From positions 1-64,000 of the forward strand of contig NZ_LKPJ01000024.1 of the NCBI RefSeq assembly GCF_001443045.1: DNA of 64,000 nt. Reading direction: 5' to 3'. Source of the stretch: Burkholderia ambifaria. Its GTDB lineage: Bacteria > Pseudomonadota > Gammaproteobacteria > Burkholderiales > Burkholderiaceae. The notes beneath the pieces are model-generated. The model was not told where the DNA came from and ran no database searches. It saw nothing but the letters and a program-made list of their open reading frames with translations. The translations under genes and the position numbers were made by a program. Positions 8,929-18,275 of this stretch are shown here, piece by piece; the first letter of the stretch is position 1; each line of letters starts with the position of its first letter.

Positions 8929-9555
8929 TCACGGGTTGCCCGCGTACGCTTGCACGCCGCCGACCCACGCGGCGATCTGCGACACGAGCTCGTCGCTCGC
9001 GGCCGCGAGCGCACGCGCGCCGCCGGCCGCATCGGGCGTGCTCGACGGCGCGCGCGCGACGAACGTGCGCTGACCGAGCACCTTGCCGTCCTGCATCAGC
9101 GTCGCGCGCGCGGTGACCGCGCCGTAGCTCTGCGACTGCCCGTCGAACACCTGCTCGAATTCGTTCAGGTCGACCTTCAGCGTCGGTGCACGCACGCCGT
9201 CGGAGCCTTCGAGCACCGCGCCGCGCGACGACAGCGCGCCGCGCAGCCGCTGCGTGAGCAGTTGCGCGGGCGGCGCGCTCCAGCGGCTGTCGCGATAGAC
9301 GGCCATGCGCTGCACATCCGCATACGCGAGGCGGTAGACGAACTTGTCCGTGTCGAGCGCGTCGGGCACCGCGATGTCGAGCACCTTCAACACGGGGCCC
9401 GTGCCGGCCGTCACGACCGACGCGGCGGGCCCGAGATCGTAGCGGACGTTCGACAGTGCAGCGCTGTTGCCGGCGCAGCCGGCGGCGAGCACGAGCGTCA
9501 GCATCGCGAGCGCGGTCGCGGCCGGACGCAGCGCGCGATCAAGGATTCGTGGCAT
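8929..9555 (-). CDS. ABC-type transport auxiliary lipoprotein (PqiC-like)
   Basis: 208 residues from ATG 9555 (MPRILDRA); an ATG five codons upstream is the alternative. Signal peptide with lipobox LAAGC (Cys27), then an ABC_trans_aux domain (YDLGP..., LDIAVPDALDTDKFVYRLAYADVQRMAVYRDSRW). The family forms the outer-membrane lipoprotein partner of MCE/Pqi-type lipid transport. Its place directly after mlaD supports this. Confidence 0.85.
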   Translation of the reverse strand: MPRILDRALRPAATALAMLTLVLAAGCAGNSAALSNVRYDLGPAASVVTAGTGPVLKVLDIAVPDALDTDKFVYRLAYADVQRMAVYRDSRWSAPPAQLLTQRLRGALSSRGAVLEGSDGVRAPTLKVDLNEFEQVFDGQSQSYGAVTARATLMQDGKVLGQRTFVARAPSSTPDAAGGARALAAASDELVSQIAAWVGGVQAYAGNP

Positions 9556-9645
9556 GGCATGTTCCTGCATGATGTTTTTCGGTTGCGATGGCGTCATTGC
9601 CCGGTCTCGTTCCGGGCCGGACGATCGATGCGCTGGCGCTGTGCT

Positions 9646-10581
9646 TCATTTCCCGGCCGCCGCACCGCCCCCCGGCCAGACGAAGCCGGCTTCGCCGGGG
9701 CCGGGCGCGGAGCCGGGCGAACCGAACAACAGACTGCTCGGGTTGCGGCCGAGTTCACCGGCGACGTCCTTCAATTGCCGCGACGCATCGCCGACGCTGC
9801 CGGCCAGCGCGTTGAAACGCGGCAGCGTGTCGTACTGGACCCGCGCGTTCAGGTCGTTCAGCGCGACGCCGACCTGCTCGGCGGCCGAGCCGGCCTTGTC
9901 CAGGTTCGACACGAGCGGCCCGTTCGGCTGCAGCAGCGTGTTCGCCGACGCCATCGCGCGATCGACCTGGTGCATCGTCTCCGGCAGCGCGGCCACCGCC
10001 GGCGCGAGCTGCTTCGACAGCGTCGCCGCCCCGTCCGCCGCGTGCTGCAGGCTTTCGGCCGTCGCGCGCAACTGCTCGCGCATCTCCGGCGACATCAGCG
10101 CGTTCGCGCTTTTCGCCGCCAGCTCGAGCTGGCGCAGCAGCACGTCGCCGCGCTCCTGGATCTGGTCGAACAGGCTCGGTCGCATCGGGATCTGCGCGAT
10201 CGCCTTCGGCGACGACGGCAGCGGCGCCAGGTCGCGGCCCGTGTCCTCGAGCTGCACGAACGCGATACCCGTCACGCCCTGGAAGCCGAGGCTGCCGTAG
10301 GTCGACTGCGTGATCGGCGCGTCGTGGTCGACGAGAATCCGGATCCGGATCTGGCCCGGATGCGTGCGGTCGAAGCCGATCGACTGCACCTTGCCGACGT
10401 CGAGGCCGCGAAAGCGCACGGCCGCATCGGGGAACAGGCCCGTCACGTTGGTACGCGCGAGAAGGTCGTACGGCACGCGCACGGTACGGTCGACGTTGAA
10501 CCAGAACACGGTGCCCGCGATCGCCAGCGTCAGCGCGATCGTGAACAGGCCGGCCCAGAACGCATGTGATTTGTTTTCCAT
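9646..10581 (-). CDS. mlaD: MCE/MlaD-family lipid-binding protein
   Basis: 311 residues from ATG 10581 (MENKSHAFW). One N-terminal transmembrane helix (about 8-28), then an MCE domain (VPYDLLARTNVTGLFPDAAVRFRG, GKVQSIGF, YGSLGFQGVTGIAFVQL), then a long helical C-terminal half, typical of periplasmic lipid carriers anchored to the inner membrane. It works with MlaE/MlaF. The open frame continues 62 codons upstream into a palindromic mobile element, which is not coding. Translation likely starts from the AAGGAA site before 10581. Confidence 0.9.
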   Translation of the reverse strand: MENKSHAFWAGLFTIALTLAIAGTVFWFNVDRTVRVPYDLLARTNVTGLFPDAAVRFRGLDVGKVQSIGFDRTHPGQIRIRILVDHDAPITQSTYGSLGFQGVTGIAFVQLEDTGRDLAPLPSSPKAIAQIPMRPSLFDQIQERGDVLLRQLELAAKSANALMSPEMREQLRATAESLQHAADGAATLSKQLAPAVAALPETMHQVDRAMASANTLLQPNGPLVSNLDKAGSAAEQVGVALNDLNARVQYDTLPRFNALAGSVGDASRQLKDVAGELGRNPSSLLFGSPGSAPGPGEAGFVWPGGGAAAGK

Positions 10582-10609
10582 TCGCGGGTTCCTTGCTTCT
10601 TGCCTTGCC

Positions 10610-10833
10610 CTAGGGTCTGTTACATATGGAACGCACATGCGTTGCCACGAGAACGGCCGCTCGCGAGGCGCGCGACGACCAACGGAAGTCCCCGTGGGAC
10701 GCCGCGAATACTGACGTATTCGCAAGGAGCGCCACGCGGCGAGCGGCCGTTCTCGTGGCAACCCCAAATTAAAAAATTCATGTCACGGGAATGCCCGAAA
10801 TCGCATGTGCGTTCCATATGTAACAGACCCTAG
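10610..10833. mobile_element. Palindromic 216-bp MITE-like element with CTAG target duplication
   Basis: A perfect 32-bp inverted repeat (10610-10641 and 10802-10833) encloses a second perfect 24-bp inverted repeat (10641-10664 and 10739-10762) and a central 8-bp stem with TGAC loop (10704-10723). CTAG at 10610-10613 and 10830-10833 looks like a 4-bp target duplication, leaving a 216-bp element (10614-10829) with ends GGTCTGTTACA/TGTAACAGACC. No open frame of its own. The CTAG duplication is a target choice seen in IS5-type elements, so a non-autonomous relative is possible (inference). It separates mlaF from mlaD, and its right CTAG contains the mlaF stop. Confidence 0.85.
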
Positions 10834-11759
10834 AGCTCGACGCTGGAAAGCGCCGGTTCGAGGGCCGCCTTCGGCAGCTTCGCGCGCCGCTCGGGCGGCA
10901 GCGCCTGCAGTGCGCGGCGCCCGCGCAGCCCCAGGAAATATTCGTGGATGAACGGATGGTCGACGTTCGCGGCCTCCTCGACCGGTGCCGCGACCAGCAC
11001 CTTTCGGTCGGCCAGCACCGCGACGCGCGTCGACAGCGCGACCATCGTGTCGAGGTCGTGCGTCACCATCACGACCGTCAGCCCGAGCGTGCGGTGCAGC
11101 GTCGCGATCAGCTCGACGAATTCGTCGGACGCCTGCGGGTCGAGGCCGGCAGTCGGCTCGTCGAGGAACAGCAACTCGGGCTCGAGCGCGATCGCGCGCG
11201 CGATGCCGACCCGCTTCACCATCCCGCCCGACAGCGCGGCCGGCATCTTCGACGCATGCTTGCACGGCAGCCCGACCATCTCGAGCTTCAGCATCACGAT
11301 GTCGTGCAGCAGATCGGGCGGCACGCGGCCGAGCTCGCGCAACGGCTGCGCGACGTTGTCGAACACCGTCATCGACGAGAACAGCGCGCCCTGCTGGAAC
11401 AGCATCCCGGAGCGCGTGCGCATCATCCGCGCGCTCGCGTCGTCGATCTTCGAGGTATCTTCGCCGAACACCTTGATCGTGCCCGAGGTCGGCCGCTCGA
11501 GGCCGAGGATCTGCCGCACGAGCGTCGTCTTGCCCGAGCCGGAGCCGCCGACGATCGACACGATCTCGCCGCGCCGCACGTCGAAATCGAGCTTCTGGTG
11601 AACGATGTTGCGCCCGTAGCGCTTCGTCAGGTTGCGCACCTCGATCACGAGGTCGTCGCCGTGCGGTGCGGCAGCCGGCGGCATGCCGACCGAGCCCGCG
11701 CCGACTGCCGCGGCATGTGCGCTGGCGGCACCGGCCGCCGATTCGTTTGACGCGTTCAC
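10830..11759 (-). CDS. mlaF: MlaF-type ABC transporter ATP-binding protein
   Basis: 309 residues. Walker A GGSGSGKTT (about 71-79), Q-loop region MLFQQGALFSSMTVFDNVA, signature LSGGM, Walker B LLFLDEPT, and switch histidine in VMVTHDLD. The GALFSS segment is typical of MlaF/Ttg2A. It energises phospholipid transport at the inner membrane. Start is GTG 11759 (VNASNESA), overlapping the mlaE TGA as GTGA. The N-terminal about 35 residues are Ala-rich and extra. The TAG stop lies within the target duplication of the palindromic element. Confidence 0.93.
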   Translation of the reverse strand: MNASNESAAGAASAHAAAVGAGSVGMPPAAAPHGDDLVIEVRNLTKRYGRNIVHQKLDFDVRRGEIVSIVGGSGSGKTTLVRQILGLERPTSGTIKVFGEDTSKIDDASARMMRTRSGMLFQQGALFSSMTVFDNVAQPLRELGRVPPDLLHDIVMLKLEMVGLPCKHASKMPAALSGGMVKRVGIARAIALEPELLFLDEPTAGLDPQASDEFVELIATLHRTLGLTVVMVTHDLDTMVALSTRVAVLADRKVLVAAPVEEAANVDHPFIHEYFLGLRGRRALQALPPERRAKLPKAALEPALSSVEL

Positions 11760-12916
11760 CCGAGCCCCACGTTCTGGAACAGGATCGCAAACACCGCATC
11801 GGCGAGGATCACCACCGTGATCGACGAGACGACCGACGTCGTCGTGCCTTCGCCGAGGCTCTGCGAGTTCGCCTTGATCCGGAAACCGAAATGACATGCG
11901 ACCAGCGCGATCAGCATGCCGAACACGACGCCCTTGCCGATGCCGATGTACAGGTTCGCGATCGGCACGACGCCCGGCAGCGAGCGCACGAAATAGTTGA
12001 CGTCGATCCCGAGCACGAGCTTCGCGGCGAGCGCGCCGCCCGTCAGTGCGATGATGTTGGTCCACATCACGAGCAGCGGCATCGCGACGCCGAGCGCGAG
12101 CACGCGCGGCAGGATCAGCCGCAGCCCGTGCGGGATGCCCATCACGCGCATCGCGTCGAGCTCCTCGGTCACGCGCATCACGCCGATCTGCGCGGTGATC
12201 GCCGAGCCCGAGCGGCCCGCGACGAGGATCGCCGACAGCACGGGCCCGAGCTCGCGGATCACCGACAGCCCGAGGATGTTCACGATGTAGCGGTTCGCGC
12301 CGAACATCTGCAGCTGCTGCGCGGACAGGTAACTGAGCACGATGCCGATCAGGAACGCGACCAGCGCGGTGATCGGCAGCGCCTGCGCGCCGGCGCTGTA
12401 GATGTTCGCCGAGGTTTCCTTCCACGGCATCGTTTGCGGACGGCGCAGCACCGACAGCGCATCAAGGATCACGAGGCCGAACATCGCGATGCCGCCCTGC
12501 AGGTGTTCGCCGAACGAGAAGATCGCCTGGCCGAGGCGCGTCACGGGATCGAACCGCACGACGCGCTCGGGCGCCTCGCGCTGGCTGTCGAGGCGTTCGA
12601 TCCGCTCGAAGATCGTGCGCTGCGTGGCGCTCAGTGCGACGCCGGCCGGCAGCTTGCGGCCCCACACGCGCCACAGCGCCTGGCCGCCGACGTGGTCGAG
12701 CCGTTCGATGCCGGACAGATCCCATTCGCTCACGCGCCCGGACGCGATGCCCGCGACGCGGCGCGCGACCGCGCCACGATTGCGCGCGAGCGCGAGCGCG
12801 GTCCATTGGCCGTACAGGCGCACCGTCTGACCCTGGCCGCCGGCGTCGACCGACAGGCCGGGAGGAGTCTCGAAGTCCAAGGGCGGGGTTGTTTGCAAAA
12901 GGATGACAGCGGCCAT
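11756..12916 (-). CDS. mlaE: MlaE-type permease with N-terminal STAS-like domain
   Basis: 386 residues from ATG 12916 (MAAVILLQ). Residues about 15-115 resemble a STAS domain (LYGQWTALALARN, SEWDLSGIERLDHVGGQALWRVWG). Residues about 130-386 are the MlaE/YrbE permease (AFLIGIVLSYLSAQQLQMFGANRYIVN, ELGPVLSAILVAGRSGSAITAQIG, MRVTEELDAMRVMGI). In E. coli the STAS partner MlaB is a separate protein; here it appears fused. First gene of the operon mlaE-mlaF-mlaD-lipoprotein-vanZ. Confidence 0.92.
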   Translation of the reverse strand: MAAVILLQTTPPLDFETPPGLSVDAGGQGQTVRLYGQWTALALARNRGAVARRVAGIASGRVSEWDLSGIERLDHVGGQALWRVWGRKLPAGVALSATQRTIFERIERLDSQREAPERVVRFDPVTRLGQAIFSFGEHLQGGIAMFGLVILDALSVLRRPQTMPWKETSANIYSAGAQALPITALVAFLIGIVLSYLSAQQLQMFGANRYIVNILGLSVIRELGPVLSAILVAGRSGSAITAQIGVMRVTEELDAMRVMGIPHGLRLILPRVLALGVAMPLLVMWTNIIALTGGALAAKLVLGIDVNYFVRSLPGVVPIANLYIGIGKGVVFGMLIALVACHFGFRIKANSQSLGEGTTTSVVSSITVVILADAVFAILFQNVGLG

Positions 12917-13189
12917 TGTAGCGAACCGCCCGGCGCGGCGACGTGAGGATTTCCGTGGGGGCGCCGAGCTGGGGGCACCGAGCCAGGGCGGCTGGCGGGG
13001 GCGCCTGGCCGAGGCGCCAGCCTGCAGGTGCGTGGCCCGGACCGGCTTGCCGCGCGTGCGACCTTTCATTCCTCCGTCACGTTTCCTTTCGATACTCTCA
13101 CGCGCCGCACGTCAGGCCGTCGGCACCCGCGCCGCCATCTCGTTGCGCACCTCTCGATTCATAGAACAGAACACCGAACAGGACAATCG

Positions 13190-15256
13190 ATGCGTCTCCC
13201 CCCGCTTTCCCGCCGCCGCGTGACCGGCTCCGCCGCGCTTGCCGCCCTCGCCTTCGCTCTCGCCGGCTGCGGCGGCGACGACGTCACCGCTCCGCCGTCG
13301 CAGACGCAAGCCCAGGCGCCCGCCGGCACGACCGCCACGCTCGCGCTGCTCGAAACGACCGACCTGCACACCAACGTGCTGTCGTACGACTATTTCAAGC
13401 TCGCCGCCGACAACTCGCTCGGCTTCGAGCGCGTGTCGACGCTGATCGCGCAGGCGCGCGCGCAGTACCCGAACACGCTGCTGCTCGACAACGGCGACAC
13501 GATCCAGGGCACCGCGCTGGCCGACTACCAGGCGCTCGTGAAGCCGATCGGCTGCGACCAGACGCTCGCGATCTACAAGGCGATGAACGCCGCGAAGTTC
13601 GACGGCGGCGGGATCGGCAACCACGAGTTCAACTACGGGCTGCCGTACCTGTCGCAGGTGACCGGCAACACGTTCGACGTCGACGGGCTGCCGGCTCCCG
13701 CGCAGCAGAAGAAGTGCGCGGGCCCGAACTTCCCGCAGGTGCTCGCGAACGTGATCAGCGCGAAGACCAACGCGCCGCTGTTCACGCCGTACACGATCCT
13801 GACGCGCACGGTGACGGCGGTCACGCCCGACGGCAAGACGGTCAGCACGCCGGTGAAGATCGGCATCATCGGCTTCACGCCGCCCGCGATCATGAACTGG
13901 GACAAGCGCTGGCTCGACGGCAAGGTTTACACGACCGGCCTGATGGAAGCGGCCGAGAAGTACATTCCGGAGATGCGCGCGAAGGGCGCCGATCTCGTCG
14001 TCGCGATCTCGCACGGCGGCCTCGACAATTCCGCGTATTCGCCGACGATGGAGAACGGCAGCTGGTGGCTGTCCAGGGTGCCCGGCATCGACGCGATGCT
14101 GATCGGCCATTCGCACCAGGTGTTCCCGGACGCGAACAGCACCGTGCCGCAGTTCAACCTGCCGGGCGTCGACAAGGCGAAGGGCACCGTCAACGGCGTG
14201 CCGACCGTGATGGCCAACTACTGGGGCAAGCATCTCGGCGTGATCAAGCTCGGCCTGAAGTTCGACGGCAATGCATGGCGCGTCGACAAGTCGCTGACGA
14301 CCGTCGAGGCGCGGCCGATCCAGAACGCCGACAAGCGCTACGTCGCCGCCGACCCGTCGGTGTCCGCCGCGATCGCCGCCGAGCACCAGGCGACCATCGA
14401 CTACGTGAAGACGCCGATCGGCTCGACCGACTACCGGATGAACTCGTACTTCGCGGACGTCGGCGATCCGGGCGCGATCCAGATCGTCAACGAGGCGCAG
14501 GCCGACTACGTGCGGACCTACGTGCAGGCGAACCTGCCGCAATACGCGTCGCTGCCGGTGCTGTCGGTCAGCGCGCCGTTCAAGAGCGGCTTCGGCGGCG
14601 GCAGCGACTACACCGACGTCGCGCCGGGCGCGCTCGCGATCAACAACGCGGCCGACCTGTACCTGTATCCGAACACCGTGTACGCGGTGAAGGTGAGCGG
14701 CAGCGACGTGAAGAACTGGCTCGAGACGGCCGCAAAGCGCTTCAACACGATCGACCCGACCAAGGCGACCGTGCAGCCGCTCGTCAGCAGCTTCCCCGGC
14801 TACAACTTCGACATGTTCACGTCCGCCGATCTCGCGTACGAGATCGACGTCACGCAGCCGGTCGGCAGCCGGATCGGGAACCTGACGTACAAGGGCGCGC
14901 CGATCGACCCGAACGCGCAGTTCATCGTCGCGACCAACAACTACCGCGCAAGCGGCGGCGGCAACTTCCCGGGCCTCGACGGCAGCAAGACGATCTTCGC
15001 GTCGCCCGACGCGAACCGCGACGTGCTGATCTCGTTCATCAAGAAGCGCGGCGCGATCACGCGCGCGGCGGACGGCGCGCAGCGCAGCTGGCGCTTCACC
15101 AAGCTCGCGAGTTCGTTCGCGCACGTGCAGTTCACGTCCGCGCCGAATCGGCTCGGCGACGCGGCGGCAGCCGGCCTGAACGGCCTCACGCAGGTCGCGG
15201 CCGACGACGGCTCGGGCAAGAACCTCGCCGTCTACGAGATCGACCTCACGCAATGA
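13190..15256 (+). CDS. cpdB: 2',3'-cyclic-nucleotide 2'-phosphodiesterase / 3'-nucleotidase, lipoprotein
   Basis: 688 residues from ATG 13190 (MRLPPLSRRR). Signal with lipobox LAGC (Cys about 25), then a metallophosphatase domain (ETTDLHTNVLSYDY, LLLDNGDTIQGTALADY, GIGNHEFNYGLPYL, AISHGGLD, IGHSHQVFPD) binding two metals, and a C-terminal 5'-nucleotidase domain (SAPFKSGFGGGSDYTDV, ATNNYRASGGGNFPG). It scavenges nucleotides in the periplasm. The lipoprotein form is a variation on E. coli CpdB. The 54-codon upstream extension is not signal-like. The stop overlaps the next ATG as ATGA. Confidence 0.93.
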   Translation: MRLPPLSRRRVTGSAALAALAFALAGCGGDDVTAPPSQTQAQAPAGTTATLALLETTDLHTNVLSYDYFKLAADNSLGFERVSTLIAQARAQYPNTLLLDNGDTIQGTALADYQALVKPIGCDQTLAIYKAMNAAKFDGGGIGNHEFNYGLPYLSQVTGNTFDVDGLPAPAQQKKCAGPNFPQVLANVISAKTNAPLFTPYTILTRTVTAVTPDGKTVSTPVKIGIIGFTPPAIMNWDKRWLDGKVYTTGLMEAAEKYIPEMRAKGADLVVAISHGGLDNSAYSPTMENGSWWLSRVPGIDAMLIGHSHQVFPDANSTVPQFNLPGVDKAKGTVNGVPTVMANYWGKHLGVIKLGLKFDGNAWRVDKSLTTVEARPIQNADKRYVAADPSVSAAIAAEHQATIDYVKTPIGSTDYRMNSYFADVGDPGAIQIVNEAQADYVRTYVQANLPQYASLPVLSVSAPFKSGFGGGSDYTDVAPGALAINNAADLYLYPNTVYAVKVSGSDVKNWLETAAKRFNTIDPTKATVQPLVSSFPGYNFDMFTSADLAYEIDVTQPVGSRIGNLTYKGAPIDPNAQFIVATNNYRASGGGNFPGLDGSKTIFASPDANRDVLISFIKKRGAITRAADGAQRSWRFTKLASSFAHVQFTSAPNRLGDAAAAGLNGLTQVAADDGSGKNLAVYEIDLTQ

Positions 15257-16110
15257 CCATGAGACCCGCGATGCAACCGATCCGGACGATGCGGCCGGCC
15301 GAGGCCGGCGTCACCGCCGCCGTGCGGCGCCTGCTGCGCGCGAAACTCCCGCCGGCCGCCCTGCTCGCGGCGGCGGCCGTGACCGTCGCGGCCGCCGCCG
15401 CGGCGACCAGCTGGCGCGCGGCCGGCCCCGCGCCGAGCGCCGCGCAACTCGACGAGTGGCAGGCGATGGTCGCGCAGGCCGTCGAGCCGCACGCGCTCGC
15501 GCAGTTGCGCACCCTCGCGCGCCGCGGCTCGGGCGACGCGCAGGCGGCGCTCGGCATCGCGCTCCTCGATGCGCGCGAGCCGGGGCTGCGCGACGAGGGG
15601 CGCGGCTGGCTGGAAACCGCCGTGGACGGCAAGGCCGACGGGCCGGCCGCGCGGCGCGCACAGCTCGCGCTCGGCAAGGCCCTGCTGCTCGGCAGCGGCG
15701 ACATCCCGAAGGACTACGCTCGCGCCCGCGCGCTGCTCGGCGAAGCGGCCAGCCAGGGCGATCCGGCCGCGGCGTACTACCTCGGGCTGATCTATCGCAG
15801 CGGCTACGGCACCGCAGCCGACCCCGTGCAGGCCGCGCACTGGTTCGAGTTCGCATCGCACGCCGACATCCCGGCCGCGGACTTCATGCTCGCGAACGCG
15901 TACCGCGACGGCAGCGGCGTGCCACGCAACGAAGCACGCGCGCTCGCGCTGTACCGGCGTGCGGCGGAACACGAACTGCCGGAAGCCGTGCAGACGCTCG
16001 CGATGGCGTATCGCAACGGCGAGCTGGGGCTCAAGCCTGATGCGGACGCCTTCCACACGCAGTGGATCGAGACCGCGCATGCGTTGAAGCATCCGGTGGT
16101 CGCGCCGTAA
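15253..16110 (+). CDS. Sel1-repeat (TPR-like) protein
   Basis: 285 residues. One N-terminal hydrophobic segment (about 32-52, Ala/Val-rich), then repeated Sel1-type helix pairs: LALGKALLLGSGDIPKDYARARALLGEAASQG, AAYYLGLIYRSGYGTAADPVQAAHWFEFAS and ADFMLANAYRDGSGVPRNEARALALYRRAAE. Such repeats mediate protein-protein contact; no catalytic motif. The start ATG overlaps the cpdB stop by 4 nt, so it is translated with cpdB and is probably membrane-anchored facing the periplasm. Confidence 0.87.
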   Translation: MTMRPAMQPIRTMRPAEAGVTAAVRRLLRAKLPPAALLAAAAVTVAAAAAATSWRAAGPAPSAAQLDEWQAMVAQAVEPHALAQLRTLARRGSGDAQAALGIALLDAREPGLRDEGRGWLETAVDGKADGPAARRAQLALGKALLLGSGDIPKDYARARALLGEAASQGDPAAAYYLGLIYRSGYGTAADPVQAAHWFEFASHADIPAADFMLANAYRDGSGVPRNEARALALYRRAAEHELPEAVQTLAMAYRNGELGLKPDADAFHTQWIETAHALKHPVVAP

Positions 16111-16197
16111 CGGTGCGGTGGCGGGTGGCGGGTGACGCCGCGACAGGCGGCAGGCGGCGGGACGCAGGCGGCCAAACCGCGGCGGCCTGACGCGTAT

Positions 16198-16225
16198 GGC
16201 ATCCCGCGACCGCTCGCGGGATGCC
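16198..16225. terminator. Hairpin after the cpdB/Sel1 operon
   Basis: GGCATCCCGCGA (16198-16209) and TCGCGGGATGCC (16214-16225) form a perfect 12-bp stem with a 4-nt loop, 88 bp after the Sel1 gene. No T-run follows, so termination is uncertain. Confidence 0.5.
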
Positions 16226-16330
16226 GCACCCGGCACGCGATGACAGACCGATCCGCGCCGACGAGCGACGCGGCGCCGCCAGGCGCGGCGGCCGAAGCGC
16301 CGCTCGACACGCACCTGCGCCCCCTGTCGC

Positions 16331-16336
16331 TACAAT
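16331..16336 (+). promoter_or_regulatory. -10 element TACAAT just ahead of birA
   Basis: TACAAT ends 7 bp before the birA ATG at 16344, which would place transcription start at or next to the start codon. A TCGACA at 16304-16309 resembles -35, but the 21-bp spacer is long. Confidence 0.4.
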
Positions 16337-16343
16337 AGGCGCC

Positions 16344-17264
16344 ATGAACGCCCCCACCTCCTCCGACACGCCCGATTCCGGCGACGCGCACATCGCGCGC
16401 AACCGGCTCGAGGCGCACCTGGATGCCGCGCCGCGCGCGTGGCCGCTCGACATCGTCGCCGCCACCGGCTCGACCAACGCCGACGTTGCCGCCCGCCTGA
16501 AGGCGCTGCCGCGCACCGCGAACGCGTTGCCCGCGCCGCTCGTGCGCGTCGCGTTCGAGCAGACGGCCGGCCGCGGCCGGCAAGGCCGCCCGTGGTTCGC
16601 GCAGCCCGGCAACGCGCTGCTGTGCTCGGTCGGCTGCATCGTGCCGCGCCCCGTTGACGCACTCGGCGGCCTCAGCATCGCGATCGGCGTCGCGCTCGCG
16701 GAAGGGCTCGCCGCGCTGCCGCTCGATGCCCGCACGCGCGTCGCGCTGAAATGGCCGAACGACCTGCTACTGACGGCCACGGACAACGGCACGCCGCACA
16801 TCGTCGGCAAGCTTGCCGGGATCCTGATCGAAACCGTGTGGAGCACCGCCGACGCGACCGCCGTCGTGATCGGCTTCGGCATCAACGTGCGCGGCGCGGA
16901 AGCCGTCGCCGCGCAAGTCGACGCGCTGCGCGCGCGCGAAGCGACGCTCGCGAGCGGGCTGCCGCCCGCGGCACTGTCGGCCGCGTGCGCATCCGCCAAC
17001 CTCACCGATACGCTCGCCGCCGCACTGAACGCGCTCACCCCTGCACTCGCGCGGTTCGGCACCGACGGACTCGCGCCGTTCCTGCCGCGCTGGCATGCGC
17101 TGCACGCGTACGCGGGACGCGAAGTCGTACTGCTCGAACAGGGCGTCGAACGCGTGCGCGGCATCGCGACGGGCATCGACGCGACCGGCCAGCTGCTGCT
17201 CGATACGCCCGATGGCATGCAGGCGATCGCGGCTGGCGACGTGTCGCTGCGCGAAGCGCAATGA
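16344..17264 (+). CDS. birA: Biotin-[acetyl-CoA-carboxylase] ligase, monofunctional
   Basis: Attaches biotin to the carboxyl-carrier protein of acetyl-CoA carboxylase. 306 residues. Seen: TGSTN (about 41-45), GRGRQGRPW (76-84) that binds biotinyl-AMP, LKWPND, and GFGINV. There is no N-terminal helix-turn-helix of the E. coli type, so this BirA should be an enzyme only, not the bio-operon repressor. The ATG at 16344 has no obvious ribosome binding site. The TGA overlaps the coaX ATG. Confidence 0.93.
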   Translation: MNAPTSSDTPDSGDAHIARNRLEAHLDAAPRAWPLDIVAATGSTNADVAARLKALPRTANALPAPLVRVAFEQTAGRGRQGRPWFAQPGNALLCSVGCIVPRPVDALGGLSIAIGVALAEGLAALPLDARTRVALKWPNDLLLTATDNGTPHIVGKLAGILIETVWSTADATAVVIGFGINVRGAEAVAAQVDALRAREATLASGLPPAALSAACASANLTDTLAAALNALTPALARFGTDGLAPFLPRWHALHAYAGREVVLLEQGVERVRGIATGIDATGQLLLDTPDGMQAIAAGDVSLREAQ

Positions 17265-18049
17265 GCGAACCGCATCTGCTGATCGACGCCGGCAACAGCC
17301 GGATCAAGTGGGCGCTCGCCGACGTGCGGCGAACGCTCGTCGAGACCGGCGCGTTCGGCCATACGCGCGACGGCGGCGCCGATCCCGACTGGTCGGCCCT
17401 GCCGCGCCCTCATGGCGCATGGATCTCGAACGTCGCGGGTGTCGACGTGGCCGCACGGCTCGACGCGCTGCTCGACGCCCGTTGGCCGGGCCTGCCGCGC
17501 ACGACGATCCGCTCGCGGCCCGCGCAATGCGGCGTGACGAACGGCTACACGACGCCCGAGCAGCTCGGCAGCGATCGCTGGGCCGGCCTGATCGGCGCAC
17601 GGGCGGCGTTTCCGGGCGAGCATCTGCTGATCGCGACATTCGGCACGGCGACGACGCTCGAAGCGCTGCGCGCGGACGGCCGTTTCACCGGCGGGCTGAT
17701 CGCGCCGGGCTGGGCGCTGATGATGCGCGCACTCGGCACGCACACCGCGCAGCTGCCGACGCTGACCACCGACATCGCGAGCGGGCTGCTCGCGCTCGCG
17801 CAGGCCGAGCCGTTCCAGGTCGATACGCCGCGCTCGCTGTCGGCGGGCTGCCTGTATGCGCAGGCGGGGCTGATCGAGCGCGCATGGCGCGATCTCGGCG
17901 ATGCGTGGCAGGCGCCCGTGCGGCTCGTGCTGGCGGGCGGGGCGGCGGACGACGTCGCGCGCGCGCTGACGCTGCCGCATACGCGGCACGACGCACTGAT
18001 CCTGTCCGGGCTGGCGTTGATTGCCGCCGACGCGGCGGCGCAGGATTGA
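17261..18049 (+). CDS. coaX: Type III pantothenate kinase
   Basis: First step of coenzyme A synthesis from pantothenate. 262 residues with the ASKHA-fold motifs [14 protein letters not shown] (5-18), [30 protein letters not shown] (about 101-130) and [23 protein letters not shown]. Start ATG 17261 overlaps the birA stop as ATGA; birA-coaX is a common beta-proteobacterial pair. Confidence 0.93.
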   Translation: MSEPHLLIDAGNSRIKWALADVRRTLVETGAFGHTRDGGADPDWSALPRPHGAWISNVAGVDVAARLDALLDARWPGLPRTTIRSRPAQCGVTNGYTTPEQLGSDRWAGLIGARAAFPGEHLLIATFGTATTLEALRADGRFTGGLIAPGWALMMRALGTHTAQLPTLTTDIASGLLALAQAEPFQVDTPRSLSAGCLYAQAGLIERAWRDLGDAWQAPVRLVLAGGAADDVARALTLPHTRHDALILSGLALIAADAAAQD

Positions 18050-18275
18050 CGGAAACCGGCCGGCATCGCGCCGGCCGCGTCGACGGATGCCCGGCTGCGG
18101 GCTTCGTCACGGGAAGGATGGAAAACGGGCGCCACGGCTTGCGCCCACGTAGACAGCCGTCCGCACACGCGGCCCGGCCGTCCGCGAACGGTCGCCGGCT
18201 GCCACGACAACGTCCGCCATGCGGCCGGCCCGACTGAACGGCGGAACGACTGAACCACGACGAGGAGTGTCGACG

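Noticed and set aside
10581-10767. Longer MlaD start inside the palindromic element
   Set aside because: The extension is arginine-rich and derived from the inverted repeats; MlaD similarity and the membrane helix start at 10581.
16031-17989. A 652-codon open frame antisense to birA/coaX
   Set aside because: Shadow frame with no motifs; both sense genes have full family signatures.
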